A stretch of 23,993 nucleotides of DNA from CAYUCJ01 sp049282265 (lineage in GTDB: Bacteria; Desulfobacterota; DSM-4660; Desulfatiglandales; Desulfatiglandaceae): positions 1 to 23,993 of the forward strand of contig JBAPTR010000224.1 of the NCBI GenBank assembly GCA_049282265.1, given 5' to 3'. The position numbers were made by a program, and so were the translations under genes. The notes below the pieces were generated by a model, which was given only the letters and a program-made list of their open reading frames with translations, did no database searches and was not told where the DNA came from. How positions within the stretch are numbered: the stretch's first letter is position 1; each line of letters begins with the position of its first letter. Shown here in pieces: positions 1-8,970 of the stretch.

Positions 1-1932
1 CGCCTCATTTTTCAGTTCGGTTACGGCTACAACAACGACCAGGAAATCCTTCTTCGCAAAACCCGGTTTCATCTTGACAACCTGCAAGCAAGGGGCCCCT
101 TTGTGAGCTCCTTCAGGGAACAAAAACCTGTGCTGTTGAATGATATCCATGAAAATGGAGAAAAGCTTTCCGACAGGAGTCTTTTTCTCGCAAAGGAACT
201 CAAGGTTCAATCCCTCGTCTGCGTCCCCATCGTTTATGAGAAGGAATCTTTGGGCGTGTTAACCGTCGACAACCTGCACTCAAAGCGCCCCCTCACCAAG
301 ACCGATATGAGTCTCCTGATTGGGGTCGCTTCACAGGCCGCCATGAGCCTGATCAACGCGCGCTCTTTTCAAAATATGCAGGACAGCGCAAAGAAATACC
401 GCGAACTCGTGGAAAATGCCAACAGCATCATCCTCCGCGTGGACATGGACGGTGGCATTGTTTTTTTTAATGAATTTGCACAGCGCTTTTTCGGATACAA
501 GGAAAATGAAATCCTGGGGAAGAATATCGTCTCCACCGTATTGCCTGCAACGGCAGCGGTAGAACAAGACGTTCGGAATTTGATAAATAAGATCAAGACT
601 CAACCCGAAAAAAGATTTACCACGGAAAGCAGAACCCAGCGCAAGAGCGGAGAAACCGTCTGGATTGTCTGGACTTTCAAGCCCAACTTGGACACTGGAG
701 GTGCAGTTCAGGAAATCCTCTGCATCGGCAACGATATCACCGAGCTTAAAGTCACGGAAAAAAAGCGCCATGAGCTGGAGATGCGATTGCAGCGTGCACA
801 GAAGATGGAAGCCATCGGGACATTGGCGGGGGGCGTGGCCCATGATCTCAACAATATTCTTGCCGGGCTGGTGAGCTACCCTGAACTCCTGCTCATGCAG
901 ATTCCCGAGGACAGCAAGCTTAGAAAGCCCATTTCCACCATTCAAAAGGCCGGAGAAAAGGCTGCCAGTATAGTCCAGGACCTGCTGACACTGGCAAGAA
1001 GGGGTGTATCCGCATCTGAGGTCCTCAACCTGAACCAGGTCGCTTCGGACTATCTTATGAGCCCCGAGTTCGAAACACTGAGATCCCACCACTCGGAGGT
1101 TGAACTGCAGGCCGAATTGGAGAGAGATCTGTTGAACATCCTTGGCTCTCCTGTCCACATTTCCAAGACCATCATGAACCTGGTTTCCAATGCCGCGGAG
1201 GCCATGCCCGATGGCGGGAAAATCACCCTATCAACCCAAAACATGTATCTGGACCGCCCAATAGGTGGATTTACACAGGTGGAGGAGGGAGACTACGCAG
1301 TCCTGTCCGTTTCCGATACGGGAATAGGGATACCCGCGGAAGATCTGGATCGCATATTTGAACCCTTTTTTACGAAAAAAAAGATGGGCAGGAGTGGAAC
1401 GGGTCTGGGTATGGCAGTGGTATGGGGAACCGTCAAGGATCACAATGGATACATAGACATCCAAAGCGAGGAAGGACAGGGAACCACCTTCAACCTCTAT
1501 TTTCCCATCACCCGAAAGGACCTTGCCGGAGATAAGGCAAAACCCGTTTGGGAAGACTACAAAGGCAGGGGCGAGTCCATTCTGGTAGTGGATGATGTTC
1601 TGGAACAAAGGGAAGTGGCCAAGGGCATCCTGGAACAGCTGGGTTATGAGGTCACCTGTCTGTCAAGCGGCGAAGAGGCGGTGGAATTCATGAAATCCTA
1701 TTCTTTCGACCTGCTTGTCCTCGACATGATCATGGCTCCGGGCATGGACGGCCTTGAAACCTACAGGAAAATCCTGGAATTGCACCCGGGACAAAAAGCG
1801 ATCATTGCCAGCGGCTTTTCTGAATCGGGCAAGGTCAAGGAGGCCCAGGAACTGGGGGCGGGGGCTTATGTCAAAAAACCTTACCTGATGGAAAAGATCG
1901 GCATCGTTGTGAGAGAAGAACTGGATCGGTAA
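1..1932 (+). CDS. Hybrid sensor histidine kinase (GAF-PAS-HisKA-HATPase-REC), 5' end cut by window
   Basis: The reading frame is open from the first base, so the gene begins outside the window; a GTG at 103 lies inside the GAF domain and is not the true start. In order: the end of a GAF sensor domain (to about base 350, with the typical SLVCVPIVYEKESLGVLTVDN strand pair split across it), a PAS/PAC domain (about 400-750), a short coiled segment, HisKA with the phosphoacceptor His at 841 (GGVAHDLNNIL), HATPase_c with N box NLVSNAAEAMPDGG and G boxes SDTGIGIP and GTGLGMAVV, and a C-terminal receiver (ILVVDD; phosphoacceptor Asp at 1723). It is probably a soluble hybrid kinase that senses a small molecule or redox cue through GAF/PAS and passes phosphate to its own receiver. 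The receiver reads DMIMAPGMDG, one residue longer than the usual DxxMPxMDG. Its stop faces the lipoprotein gene convergently, only 45 bp away, with no clear terminator between. Ligand and output are unknown. Confidence 0.9.
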   Translation, partial: RLIFQFGYGYNNDQEILLRKTRFHLDNLQARGPFVSSFREQKPVLLNDIHENGEKLSDRSLFLAKELKVQSLVCVPIVYEKESLGVLTVDNLHSKRPLTKTDMSLLIGVASQAAMSLINARSFQNMQDSAKKYRELVENANSIILRVDMDGGIVFFNEFAQRFFGYKENEILGKNIVSTVLPATAAVEQDVRNLINKIKTQPEKRFTTESRTQRKSGETVWIVWTFKPNLDTGGAVQEILCIGNDITELKVTEKKRHELEMRLQRAQKMEAIGTLAGGVAHDLNNILAGLVSYPELLLMQIPEDSKLRKPISTIQKAGEKAASIVQDLLTLARRGVSASEVLNLNQVASDYLMSPEFETLRSHHSEVELQAELERDLLNILGSPVHISKTIMNLVSNAAEAMPDGGKITLSTQNMYLDRPIGGFTQVEEGDYAVLSVSDTGIGIPAEDLDRIFEPFFTKKKMGRSGTGLGMAVVWGTVKDHNGYIDIQSEEGQGTTFNLYFPITRKDLAGDKAKPVWEDYKGRGESILVVDDVLEQREVAKGILEQLGYEVTCLSSGEEAVEFMKSYSFDLLVLDMIMAPGMDGLETYRKILELHPGQKAIIASGFSESGKVKEAQELGAGAYVKKPYLMEKIGIVVREELDR

Positions 1933-1977
1933 TTCCAATTCGCATTCAAGCGCCAGCGGAACAACACATATTGAATT

Positions 1978-3345
1978 TCAAAGCTTGCCCAGCGCCTTAT
2001 CGACGCTTTCAAGATTACTCTTTATGTTTTCATATAGTGGAGAAGATGGATATTTATAAAGCAGTTGTTGAAGTAAATCACGTGATCTGTTGAGATAATG
2101 TTTCTTTTCCGTAAGACTTTCAGTTTTTTTGGCCCTGAGAAAAAGACCTGCCGCCCGTTTTCTATCCCGGTTTATGAGCTTTTCAGTGGCTTCAAGCTCA
2201 AGGGTGTTGAGTTCGTTGCTCTGAATCCCTTCGGATTTCAGCTTTTCAACTCCTGAAACCGCTTCCTCATACTTTTCATCCTCCACTAACCCGCGGATAT
2301 CCTTCACAGCCTTTTTCTCCCGGGAGAGTGAAGCCATCCTTTCACCCAGGTAAACGTCTTCCGCCCTGGCAACACTCTTCAGGGCCTGATCAATGGTCTC
2401 TTTATCAGAAGGGGAAAGCGCTCCCTGCCGCTTTTGAATGAGCAGTTCTCTCGCCCCATCAAAGTTATGTGCCTGGATGCATTCTTCCACCTGCTTCATC
2501 AAGGGTTGGAAGGCGGCATTGGAACTCCCGCTAAGGGTGATTTCGCTTTTTCCCCCAGCGCCCTGATCAGATTGCCCTTCAGACTGTGCAGGAGAACGAG
2601 CCAGTTCCTTTTTGAGACTGCTCAGCATTGCCATCTTGTCGTCCATGACATCCGTCAGCCTCTCGTACCTGAGCATGGCTTCGTCGTCCCGGCCGAGTCT
2701 GGAATACCACTGGGCTATTTTCGTTTCAAGCATGATGAGTCCCGGACGCTGTTCGAGTTCCCTGGCGACGCGTTCCCCCACATCGACTGCCTCCTCCAGC
2801 AGCCCTTCATGGGCCAGAGAAAGCGCAAATACCAGGCCCACATCGGGTGTAAGCGCATCGGGGCCGAAGGTCTTTTCAAGCGCGAGGACCCTGTCGATAA
2901 CCCCTTTTTGATCTCCGGACAAGTAGGCATCAACGATATCCCGTTGCTTTTTTGAAAAGAGACCGACTGCATAGATATCCGGAGATGGCGATTTTTCTTG
3001 GACAGGCTGAAAGGCGGAATCCAGGCGGCTGGCCCGTTCATAAACCCGGTTGATCAGCTCCCGGTAACCGGAATTGTCCATCGGACGACTGGAGGCCTCT
3101 TTCAACAACCGGTAAATTCCAAGAAGTTCGCGGGCCCCGGCTTGATCTTTCACGGACAGCTTATTATCGCGAATACGCTCCTGAAGGGAGGTTATTTTCC
3201 TGTCAAGATCTTGCGTGCTCATCATCAGGGGGCTGATAGGCTCCGGGTGCGGAATGAACTCTCTTTCCTGCGCTGCGAACTGGGCGCAGCCCGCAATCCA
3301 GACAGTCAATAGAAAAATCAAAAAGTGTATTAAGTGGCCTTTCAT
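1978..3345 (-). CDS. Lipoprotein with helical (TPR-like) repeats, function unknown
   Basis: A 455-residue protein starting at the ATG at 3345. The frame is open further upstream, but that part translates an intergenic repeat and lacks a signal peptide. From 3345 the N-terminus is a textbook lipoprotein signal: basic start (MKGH), hydrophobic stretch and lipobox IAGC with Cys20, so the mature protein should be lipid-anchored in the envelope. The rest is charged and mostly helical: a coiled-coil-like region near residues 45-70 (DLDRKITSLQERI), TPR-like helical pairs around 140-235 (LSLAHEGLLEEAVDVGERVARELEQ, shown here only in outline: A and L spaced as in TPR), a low-complexity S/G/Q linker near 240-265, then more helical pairs to the end (LLQQLLYKYPSSPLYENIKS resembles the YfiO/TPR outer-membrane-assembly class). 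It may scaffold an envelope complex. It lies downstream of the PBP1A gene on the same strand, separated by about 200 bp of repeat. No specific family is recognised. Confidence 0.75.
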   Translation of the reverse strand: MKGHLIHFLIFLLTVWIAGCAQFAAQEREFIPHPEPISPLMMSTQDLDRKITSLQERIRDNKLSVKDQAGARELLGIYRLLKEASSRPMDNSGYRELINRVYERASRLDSAFQPVQEKSPSPDIYAVGLFSKKQRDIVDAYLSGDQKGVIDRVLALEKTFGPDALTPDVGLVFALSLAHEGLLEEAVDVGERVARELEQRPGLIMLETKIAQWYSRLGRDDEAMLRYERLTDVMDDKMAMLSSLKKELARSPAQSEGQSDQGAGGKSEITLSGSSNAAFQPLMKQVEECIQAHNFDGARELLIQKRQGALSPSDKETIDQALKSVARAEDVYLGERMASLSREKKAVKDIRGLVEDEKYEEAVSGVEKLKSEGIQSNELNTLELEATEKLINRDRKRAAGLFLRAKKTESLTEKKHYLNRSRDLLQQLLYKYPSSPLYENIKSNLESVDKALGKL

Positions 3346-3543
3346 GTTTTTAATATCAAATTTCAAAATCCAAATGTCAAATATCAAATGACCAAATCGA
3401 ACAAAATTTGCACTGTTGTGAGTCCTGGTGTTGCCCTGGCTGTAGCAGACAGGCGGCAGGATATGTTTTGGCATTGAGGCATTGGAATTTCATTTGACAT
3501 TTGAGCTTTGACATTTGTCTATTTCCGGTTTATCCGGGTTAAC
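3346..3543. repeat. Intergenic inverted repeat built on CAAATGTCAAA
   Basis: The 198 bp between the PBP1A stop and the lipoprotein start carries two inverted arms. The left arm, 3371-3390, reads CAAATGTCAAATATCAAATG; the right arm, 3498-3517, read on the minus strand, is CAAATGTCAAAGCTCAAATG, 18 of 20 identical. Additional CAAAT/GTCAAA copies flank both arms (3361-3400 and 3485-3520). The arms enclose about 107 bp with no ORF or promoter that I recognise. The arrangement looks like a dispersed non-coding repeat (REP or MITE-like) rather than a terminator, because there is no T tract and the loop is long. Confidence 0.65.
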
Positions 3544-6500
3544 TTATTTCTTTTTCTCACTCGGGTCAAATTCTCTCAGCAATTCAAGGCTGCTTCCGGA
3601 GAAATCCGCCGGCGTGCAGAACAGGTTAAAGGATGCATCGCCGGATGCCACATTTGTGAATTGACCAGGCAGTCCTGTAAGTTCAGAGACGGGAACGGCA
3701 AATAGGCCCCGAGGACATTTTGTTGAGTCAGCTACCGCATTCAAAAGAATCTCCTTTTCCATGTCAAATGAACCTTTAAAATGCTCGTCGTTTGCGATAG
3801 CATTCACCGTATCAACCCACAAGGGAAGTGCCCCGGAGGAACCGTAAACGGCAAAATGCTCTCCCTTCATGGGCCTGTTGTTGTCGTACCCGACGTAACT
3901 GGCCACCACGTAGCCGTTGTCAAGACTCAGTGTTCCGGAAGAGATGTCAATGCCGGGGATGAAACCCACAAAGCTTGAATTGGTGAAGCGGTTGGCAGTG
4001 CCTGTTTTGCCATAGGAGGGGAGGGACATGGATCGGACATGAACGGCACTTCCCGCTTTTTGACCTGTTCCGATTTCCATAACCTTCCGCAGGATTTCCG
4101 TAATGGAACTGGATACCTTTTCCGACAGCACCCGCCTTGGCTTAGGTTCGTAAGACCAGATCGTTTCACCGTCACGATCAACAATTTTGGTGATGACAGC
4201 TACAAACGGTTCCTGGACATCTTCGCCCGATATGGGATAGACCTTACCCGTCATGATGGTTTGAAAAGCGTTTGCAGCCTCGAGTATACTGATGGCGTTT
4301 GCTCCGAGGGGAAAAGAGAGCACCGGGTCCAGATGGGTATAAATCCCCATTTCCCGGCCCAGATAGACGACATACGACAAATTGGTGAGGGTTCTGAAGT
4401 CACGTACCCAGTAAAGGACCTCCAGGTCGTAACGGTTGCGCTGAAGAAAATCCCTATAGTTATCCTTCATATATTCCTGGAGTTGATCTATCAGGGTGGA
4501 GGGTGCCAGGCCATCAATCCATATGTCCTGCATCTGCTTGGAGAAATCCATATTTTCCAACTCCCCGGGCAAGAGAGGTTCCAGGACGGTTTCCGGGATC
4601 GCTTTTGGATTTTCTGAATAGACGATTCTTCCTTTTTTCTGCTCATCCCCGACAACCCTGTAAAAGTGTCGCAAAAGATATGATTTTTTGTCTGCCGGCG
4701 TCACGCCGGATATGTTTTGAAACGCGTCGGTCAATTGTTCAACACTTTTTTTCATTCTCAGGTTGAGGCGGCCGAGTCGCGTGAAATCATATCTGAGTAT
4801 CTGATCTTTTTCGGCCCCCAGTTTTTCTTCGGCCTCTTTCGGAATTCGGTAATGGAGCCGTCTTAGCATCCCCAGTATGTGCTCGTTTCCGCCGAAAATG
4901 ATATCAGGCTCTGCATCTTTCTTGGCCTTTTCAAATGCCGCTTCTATCAGGGTCTCCCGATTGACCACCACACCATTTTTGTCCCTGATTCGATTCTTGT
5001 ACTCCAGATAGCTTTCATTTTTTCCACGACCCAGTCCGAGCAGGTTCACAACCTGCCGAAATTCACTCATCTTCAGACGGTCGGTAAGGTGGTAAAGGAG
5101 CCAGACCGTGGCCAGGTTTTCGGACTTGGCCCCGGCCCAGGCCATGGAAACGATTTTGCTCTTCGGTTGATGGTCCGGCCTTGGTGCGTAGTAGGTCTTT
5201 TCAAATGGGAAAAGATCATAGGTATTCATGAGGGGATCAAGAGGGTTCCACTTTAGCTGCAGGGCCGCTGCATAGACGATAGGTTTAAAAATGGAGCCCA
5301 GCTGTCTTTTAGCATCGGCCCTGTTGAAATAGCGGTTGGAGAACCCCCCCACCATGGCCTTGATCAGACCCTGGTGAAGGGCCACGATTCCGCCCTCCAG
5401 ATCGGGAAAGACTGTAAGTCTCATTCGGCGTTCCTGAGGGTTTTCAGGTCCTGATGTCCATTGTACGGGAATCATGTCGCCTTGCTTGAAAAGCTTCAGG
5501 AAAGAGGACACATGGTCCTTGCTGAACAGGGCCCACTGGCCGAGTTTCCCTTTCAGCCAAGCTTCGCCCAACGGCTTCAGGCCCTGGTAGTCAATTTTCG
5601 ACTCCCCGCCCTTCCAGTCTACGCGCAAATAGGCCTGTGCGTTCATAGGATCGATGTGTGCAACCCTGACCATAAAAGGAAATCCTTCCTCCGGATCTCC
5701 TAGCAGACCCATTTGCTTGAGTTGTGCGTATTCGAGTCCTTGTTCTTTCGGATTGTATCCGGCCAGTTGGACGTCCAACAGGGGAAGAGTTTCCCTGAGA
5801 CTCCTCAGGGCGGCCTCCTGCATGTTCCTGTTGATGGAGGTGTAAATTCTGATACCGGAAGTAGCGATATTTTCAATACCCTGGTCACTGAGGACCTTTT
5901 TGAAATAACCCGATTCCAGCTCGTCTCGAACGTAATCGAGCATGACATTGAGCTTATAGGTAATCTGCCCCTCCTTGAACGGGATTTTACTGGCCTTTGC
6001 CTTCAAAAACTCTTTTTTCCCGATAAAATGCAGCCTGAACATATTGGCCAGTACATAGTTTTTCCTGCGCTCGGCCAATCTAAGTGTCTCCTGTCTTTCC
6101 GCTCCGCTTTTCTTGATAAAGGGATTGTACCGATTTGGAGACTTGACAAGTCCGGCGATAAACGCGGATTCCACCAGGTCCAGATCTTTGGCATCCTTGT
6201 CGAAAAAATACTGGGAAGCCACCTGGAGCCCTTTCCCGAAACCGGTCACGAAAAACTGGTTGGCATACATTTCCAGAATTTCCTGTTTGCTGTATCTCCT
6301 TTCCAGGAGGAAGGCCTGGATCAATTCCTTCAACTTGGCCTTGTAGGATCTTTTCTGCCGTTTGAAAATATTCTTGGCGGTCTGCTGCGTGAGTGTACTT
6401 CCTCCTTGAACCACTTTTCCTGCTCTCAGATTGGCGAAAAGCGCCCTCAAGATACCCTTGATTTCGAAGCCCCCATGTTCAAAGAAGTGTTGGTCCTCAG

Positions 6501-6774
6501 CGGCAACGATGGCCTTTACAAAGGTCTTGGGGATTTCAGCATAAGGCACATACTGCCGGTGGGTCATTTCAAAAAACACACCGATAGGGGTCTTTCCATC
6601 ATCATAATATACCGGGCTTTCAGAGGCAATAACCGCCTGTATGGCCCCTTTCTGAATCCGTTTTGCCGTATCACGCGTTACCTGGTAATAGAAGACCAGC
6701 AAGACGCCACAGGAAATAAACAGGAGCAGGAGTGAGACAATCAGGACAATCTTGATTTTTCTTCTTTTTATCAT
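3544..6774 (-). CDS. Class A penicillin-binding protein (PBP1A-type) with enlarged transpeptidase domain
   Basis: A 1076-residue bifunctional peptidoglycan synthase: it polymerises lipid II (glycosyltransferase) and cross-links peptides (transpeptidase) at the outer face of the inner membrane. A basic N-terminus and a transmembrane helix (residues about 8-31) anchor it. The GT51 domain shows AAEDQHFFEHGGFE (catalytic Glu93) and QGGSTLTQQ (123-131). The transpeptidase has SIFK (nucleophile Ser494, Lys497), a probable SxN motif SEN (551-553) and KTGT (923-926). The distance from SEN to KTG is about 370 residues against roughly 190 in E. coli PBP1A, so about 180 residues are inserted, mostly charged and helical (roughly 565-790). 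The family is usually 700-850 residues. The start codon overlaps the ATP-grasp stop by 4 bp (ATGA), implying coupled translation. The two activities are secure; the role of the insert is not known. Confidence 0.93.
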   Translation of the reverse strand: MIKRRKIKIVLIVSLLLLFISCGVLLVFYYQVTRDTAKRIQKGAIQAVIASESPVYYDDGKTPIGVFFEMTHRQYVPYAEIPKTFVKAIVAAEDQHFFEHGGFEIKGILRALFANLRAGKVVQGGSTLTQQTAKNIFKRQKRSYKAKLKELIQAFLLERRYSKQEILEMYANQFFVTGFGKGLQVASQYFFDKDAKDLDLVESAFIAGLVKSPNRYNPFIKKSGAERQETLRLAERRKNYVLANMFRLHFIGKKEFLKAKASKIPFKEGQITYKLNVMLDYVRDELESGYFKKVLSDQGIENIATSGIRIYTSINRNMQEAALRSLRETLPLLDVQLAGYNPKEQGLEYAQLKQMGLLGDPEEGFPFMVRVAHIDPMNAQAYLRVDWKGGESKIDYQGLKPLGEAWLKGKLGQWALFSKDHVSSFLKLFKQGDMIPVQWTSGPENPQERRMRLTVFPDLEGGIVALHQGLIKAMVGGFSNRYFNRADAKRQLGSIFKPIVYAAALQLKWNPLDPLMNTYDLFPFEKTYYAPRPDHQPKSKIVSMAWAGAKSENLATVWLLYHLTDRLKMSEFRQVVNLLGLGRGKNESYLEYKNRIRDKNGVVVNRETLIEAAFEKAKKDAEPDIIFGGNEHILGMLRRLHYRIPKEAEEKLGAEKDQILRYDFTRLGRLNLRMKKSVEQLTDAFQNISGVTPADKKSYLLRHFYRVVGDEQKKGRIVYSENPKAIPETVLEPLLPGELENMDFSKQMQDIWIDGLAPSTLIDQLQEYMKDNYRDFLQRNRYDLEVLYWVRDFRTLTNLSYVVYLGREMGIYTHLDPVLSFPLGANAISILEAANAFQTIMTGKVYPISGEDVQEPFVAVITKIVDRDGETIWSYEPKPRRVLSEKVSSSITEILRKVMEIGTGQKAGSAVHVRSMSLPSYGKTGTANRFTNSSFVGFIPGIDISSGTLSLDNGYVVASYVGYDNNRPMKGEHFAVYGSSGALPLWVDTVNAIANDEHFKGSFDMEKEILLNAVADSTKCPRGLFAVPVSELTGLPGQFTNVASGDASFNLFCTPADFSGSSLELLREFDPSEKKK

Positions 6775-7607
6775 TTCGTTCTTTGGTCTTGAGGCATTCT
6801 TCGCATCGCTGCCGGCGCGAGAAGTTCTCCTGAGAGAAGTTTTTTCCGAATAAGTTCTTTCAGATCCATGTTTTTCATTTTCAGCCCCTCCCGGCCGTAT
6901 TTCATATTGGCCTCAATGACGTACCAGTTGCCGTTGCTGCAAATAAGGTCCATGCCTACATCATCCCATTTACAGCTCAGGGCTGCCTTTTTCCCGACCT
7001 CAATTCCTTCCCGAGAAATGCCAGTAAAGCAAATCCTGCCTCCCTGGAACAGATTGGTCCGAAAGTTGTCCGAAGGGCATTCCCGCCAGTAAGCCAGGAC
7101 CGGGTCATAATTAATCAGTATCACCCTGAGATCCCTTTCGTGGGGCAGGTATTCCTGGATATAGGCAACAGATGTCATCTTCAGATAGTGAGTCAGATCA
7201 ACGGCGTGGCGGATCAAGAACACCCCCCTGCCTCTCGCGGAACACCGAGGTATCTTTCCGACAAAGGGAAAGGAGAATTCCCGCAATATGTCACCGTGAT
7301 GACGGGCATAGAAAACTTTCGTGCGGGGGTGTGGTATTCCGAGCATGTTGAAGAGCGTCGTTTGTTTGATCTTTTCGTCTGCATACAGGTGGTTCTCCAG
7401 GCTTGGGAACATCCTTTTCCCCATTGTGCCAAGAAACTGGGCATAGTTGTCGGTGGGGAAAAGGACCAGGGGAGCCTCGAAGATCATCCGCCTCTCCTGG
7501 GGTGAGTAATCCAGGAAATTGGGTTTTACACCCAGAGTCCTGACCTCCGGCACCCCCAGAAGGCGACTGCCAAGAGCAATGAATGCTTTCTCCATTAGCC
7601 TGGTCAT
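6771..7607 (-). CDS. ATP-grasp family protein, RimK-like
   Basis: A 278-residue protein with the ATP-grasp fold used by carboxylate-amine/thiol ligases. The nucleotide-binding lysine region is FPFVGKIP, followed by the glycine-rich loop SARGRGVFLI; the adenine-side strand is AYIQEYLPHERDLRVILI; the metal-binding end is WDDVGMDLICSNGNWYVIEANMKYG (only part of each motif is quoted), with the Glu-x-Asn pair expected for Mg2+. This is most like RimK/glutathione-synthetase-type ligases, but the domain before it is short and has no recognised substrate motif. ATGA overlaps tie it to the deaminase gene upstream and to the PBP1A gene downstream, so the three are probably made together. A ligase adjacent to a murein synthase could modify a peptidoglycan or nucleotide-linked substrate, but this is inference. 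An alternative start is the ATG at 7595; the one at 7607 was chosen for the overlap. Confidence 0.75.
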   Translation of the reverse strand: MTRLMEKAFIALGSRLLGVPEVRTLGVKPNFLDYSPQERRMIFEAPLVLFPTDNYAQFLGTMGKRMFPSLENHLYADEKIKQTTLFNMLGIPHPRTKVFYARHHGDILREFSFPFVGKIPRCSARGRGVFLIRHAVDLTHYLKMTSVAYIQEYLPHERDLRVILINYDPVLAYWRECPSDNFRTNLFQGGRICFTGISREGIEVGKKAALSCKWDDVGMDLICSNGNWYVIEANMKYGREGLKMKNMDLKELIRKKLLSGELLAPAAMRRMPQDQRTK

Positions 7608-8935
7608 CCACCGGCAAGCCAGGATTTCACACGGGCCGCCTGAACGTTTACCCTGTCGAAAATCTCCCCCAGAGCCAGGGTCATCAATCGGCGTTCTTTC
7701 ATGACCATTCTGCCGTTTATGATCGTGTGTGTAACGTCATTCCCCCTGGCCGCATAAACCACATGGGAATAAGGGTTGTACATGGGGGTCAGGTGCGGTT
7801 TATCCATGTCCACGATGATGATATCCGCTTTCTTCCCCTTCTCCAGCGAGCCAACTTCATTGCCGAGCCCCAGAGCACAAGCACACTCGATAGTAGCCAT
7901 GCGGAGGACCGTCAGCGCATCCATTACCGTCGTGTCCATGGTTTGGACTTTGTGAAGTTTGGCAGCCATATCCATTTCCGTGAACAGGTCCAGATTGTTG
8001 TTGGATGCACATCCGTCGGTTCCGAGTCCCACGCTTATCCCCATATTCAGCATCTCGGGCACGGAAGCAACACCGGAGGCGAGTTTCATATTGCTTTCCG
8101 GGTTGTGAATGACACTCACTCCTCTGCTCTTTATCAAGACCATTTCTTCAGGTCCGACCTGAACGCAATGGTCCGCCACCAAGTGTGGGCCCATCAGGCC
8201 GAGGGAGTCCAGATGATGAAAAGGCGTCCGACCATATTTCTCAATGACTTCTCTGACCTCGGCAAGGGTCTCCGCAACATGGATGATGAGAGGAACACCG
8301 TGCTTGACGGCCAGTTCATTGGCCGCAGTCAGCAGATCCGGGCTGCAAGTAAAGACGGAATGGGGCTCCACTGCAACGGAGACAAGCGGATCACCCCTCC
8401 AGGACCGGATCAGTTCCTCCGTATACTGGAGGCCCTTCTTGACCGGACCGTAATTGGGAGAGTCGAAGTCGTAAAGGACTTCTCCCACAATGCAGCGCAT
8501 CCCGGCTTTTTTAGCTGCCCGCGCCACCTCCTCTTCAAAGAGATACATGTCGCAAAAGGTGGTGGTCCCCGACATGATCATCTCTGCGCAGGCAAGGAGG
8601 GTCCCGGTAGACACAAATTCCCCGTCCATCTGGCTTTCAACCGGAAAGATATAGTTGTTCAGCCAATCCATGAGGGGGAGATCATCGGCAAGTCCCCTGA
8701 AGAGGGTCATGGCCGCATGGGTATGACCATTGATCAACCCCGGAAGAACAAGACCTCCGCCCGCATCAATAACCTCTTTTCCACGGTACCCGCCGACCTC
8801 GTGCTTCCCCACAAGAGAGATGGTGTCACCCATGACTCCCAGGACCCCATTCTCGTAAAGTCGGTTCTCAGAATCCATCGTAAGAATGGTCCCGTTTTTG
8901 ATCAGGATATCGAATTGTTCCAGTCTTGCATCCAA
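7604..8935 (-). CDS. mtaD: 5'-methylthioadenosine/S-adenosylhomocysteine deaminase-like amidohydrolase
   Basis: A zinc amidohydrolase of the ATZ/TRZ-MtaD class that deaminates methylthioadenosine, S-adenosylhomocysteine or adenosine. The N-terminal beta-sandwich (FDILIKNGTILTMD) precedes the TIM barrel with metal ligands GHTHAA (His71, His73), IIHVAE (His219) and GLGTDG (Asp307), plus EPHSVF, VADHCVQV and SVIHNPESN typical of MtaD. The composite sandwich closes at the C-terminus (ADIIIVDMDKPHLTP). Start: the longest frame begins with TTG at 8950 but has no ribosome site; TTG at 8935 has GGAG eight bases upstream and gives 443 residues, the usual family length. It lies after a purine nucleoside phosphorylase on the same strand, which fits a nucleoside-salvage module, and its stop overlaps the ATP-grasp start by 4 bp. 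Exact substrate cannot be settled from sequence. Confidence 0.85.
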   Translation of the reverse strand: MDARLEQFDILIKNGTILTMDSENRLYENGVLGVMGDTISLVGKHEVGGYRGKEVIDAGGGLVLPGLINGHTHAAMTLFRGLADDLPLMDWLNNYIFPVESQMDGEFVSTGTLLACAEMIMSGTTTFCDMYLFEEEVARAAKKAGMRCIVGEVLYDFDSPNYGPVKKGLQYTEELIRSWRGDPLVSVAVEPHSVFTCSPDLLTAANELAVKHGVPLIIHVAETLAEVREVIEKYGRTPFHHLDSLGLMGPHLVADHCVQVGPEEMVLIKSRGVSVIHNPESNMKLASGVASVPEMLNMGISVGLGTDGCASNNNLDLFTEMDMAAKLHKVQTMDTTVMDALTVLRMATIECACALGLGNEVGSLEKGKKADIIIVDMDKPHLTPMYNPYSHVVYAARGNDVTHTIINGRMVMKERRLMTLALGEIFDRVNVQAARVKSWLAGG

Positions 8936-8970
8936 ATCACAGATCTCCAAGATAACTTCGATTTCTGTAG

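Noticed and set aside
331..1158. A 275-residue minus-strand ORF inside the sensor kinase gene
   Set aside because: Antisense to PAS and HisKA coding sequence, with Cys/His-rich low-complexity composition and no family signature.
5713..6735. A 340-residue plus-strand ORF opposite the PBP1A glycosyltransferase region
   Set aside because: No domain, no ribosome site, and the opposite strand has clear GT51 motifs.
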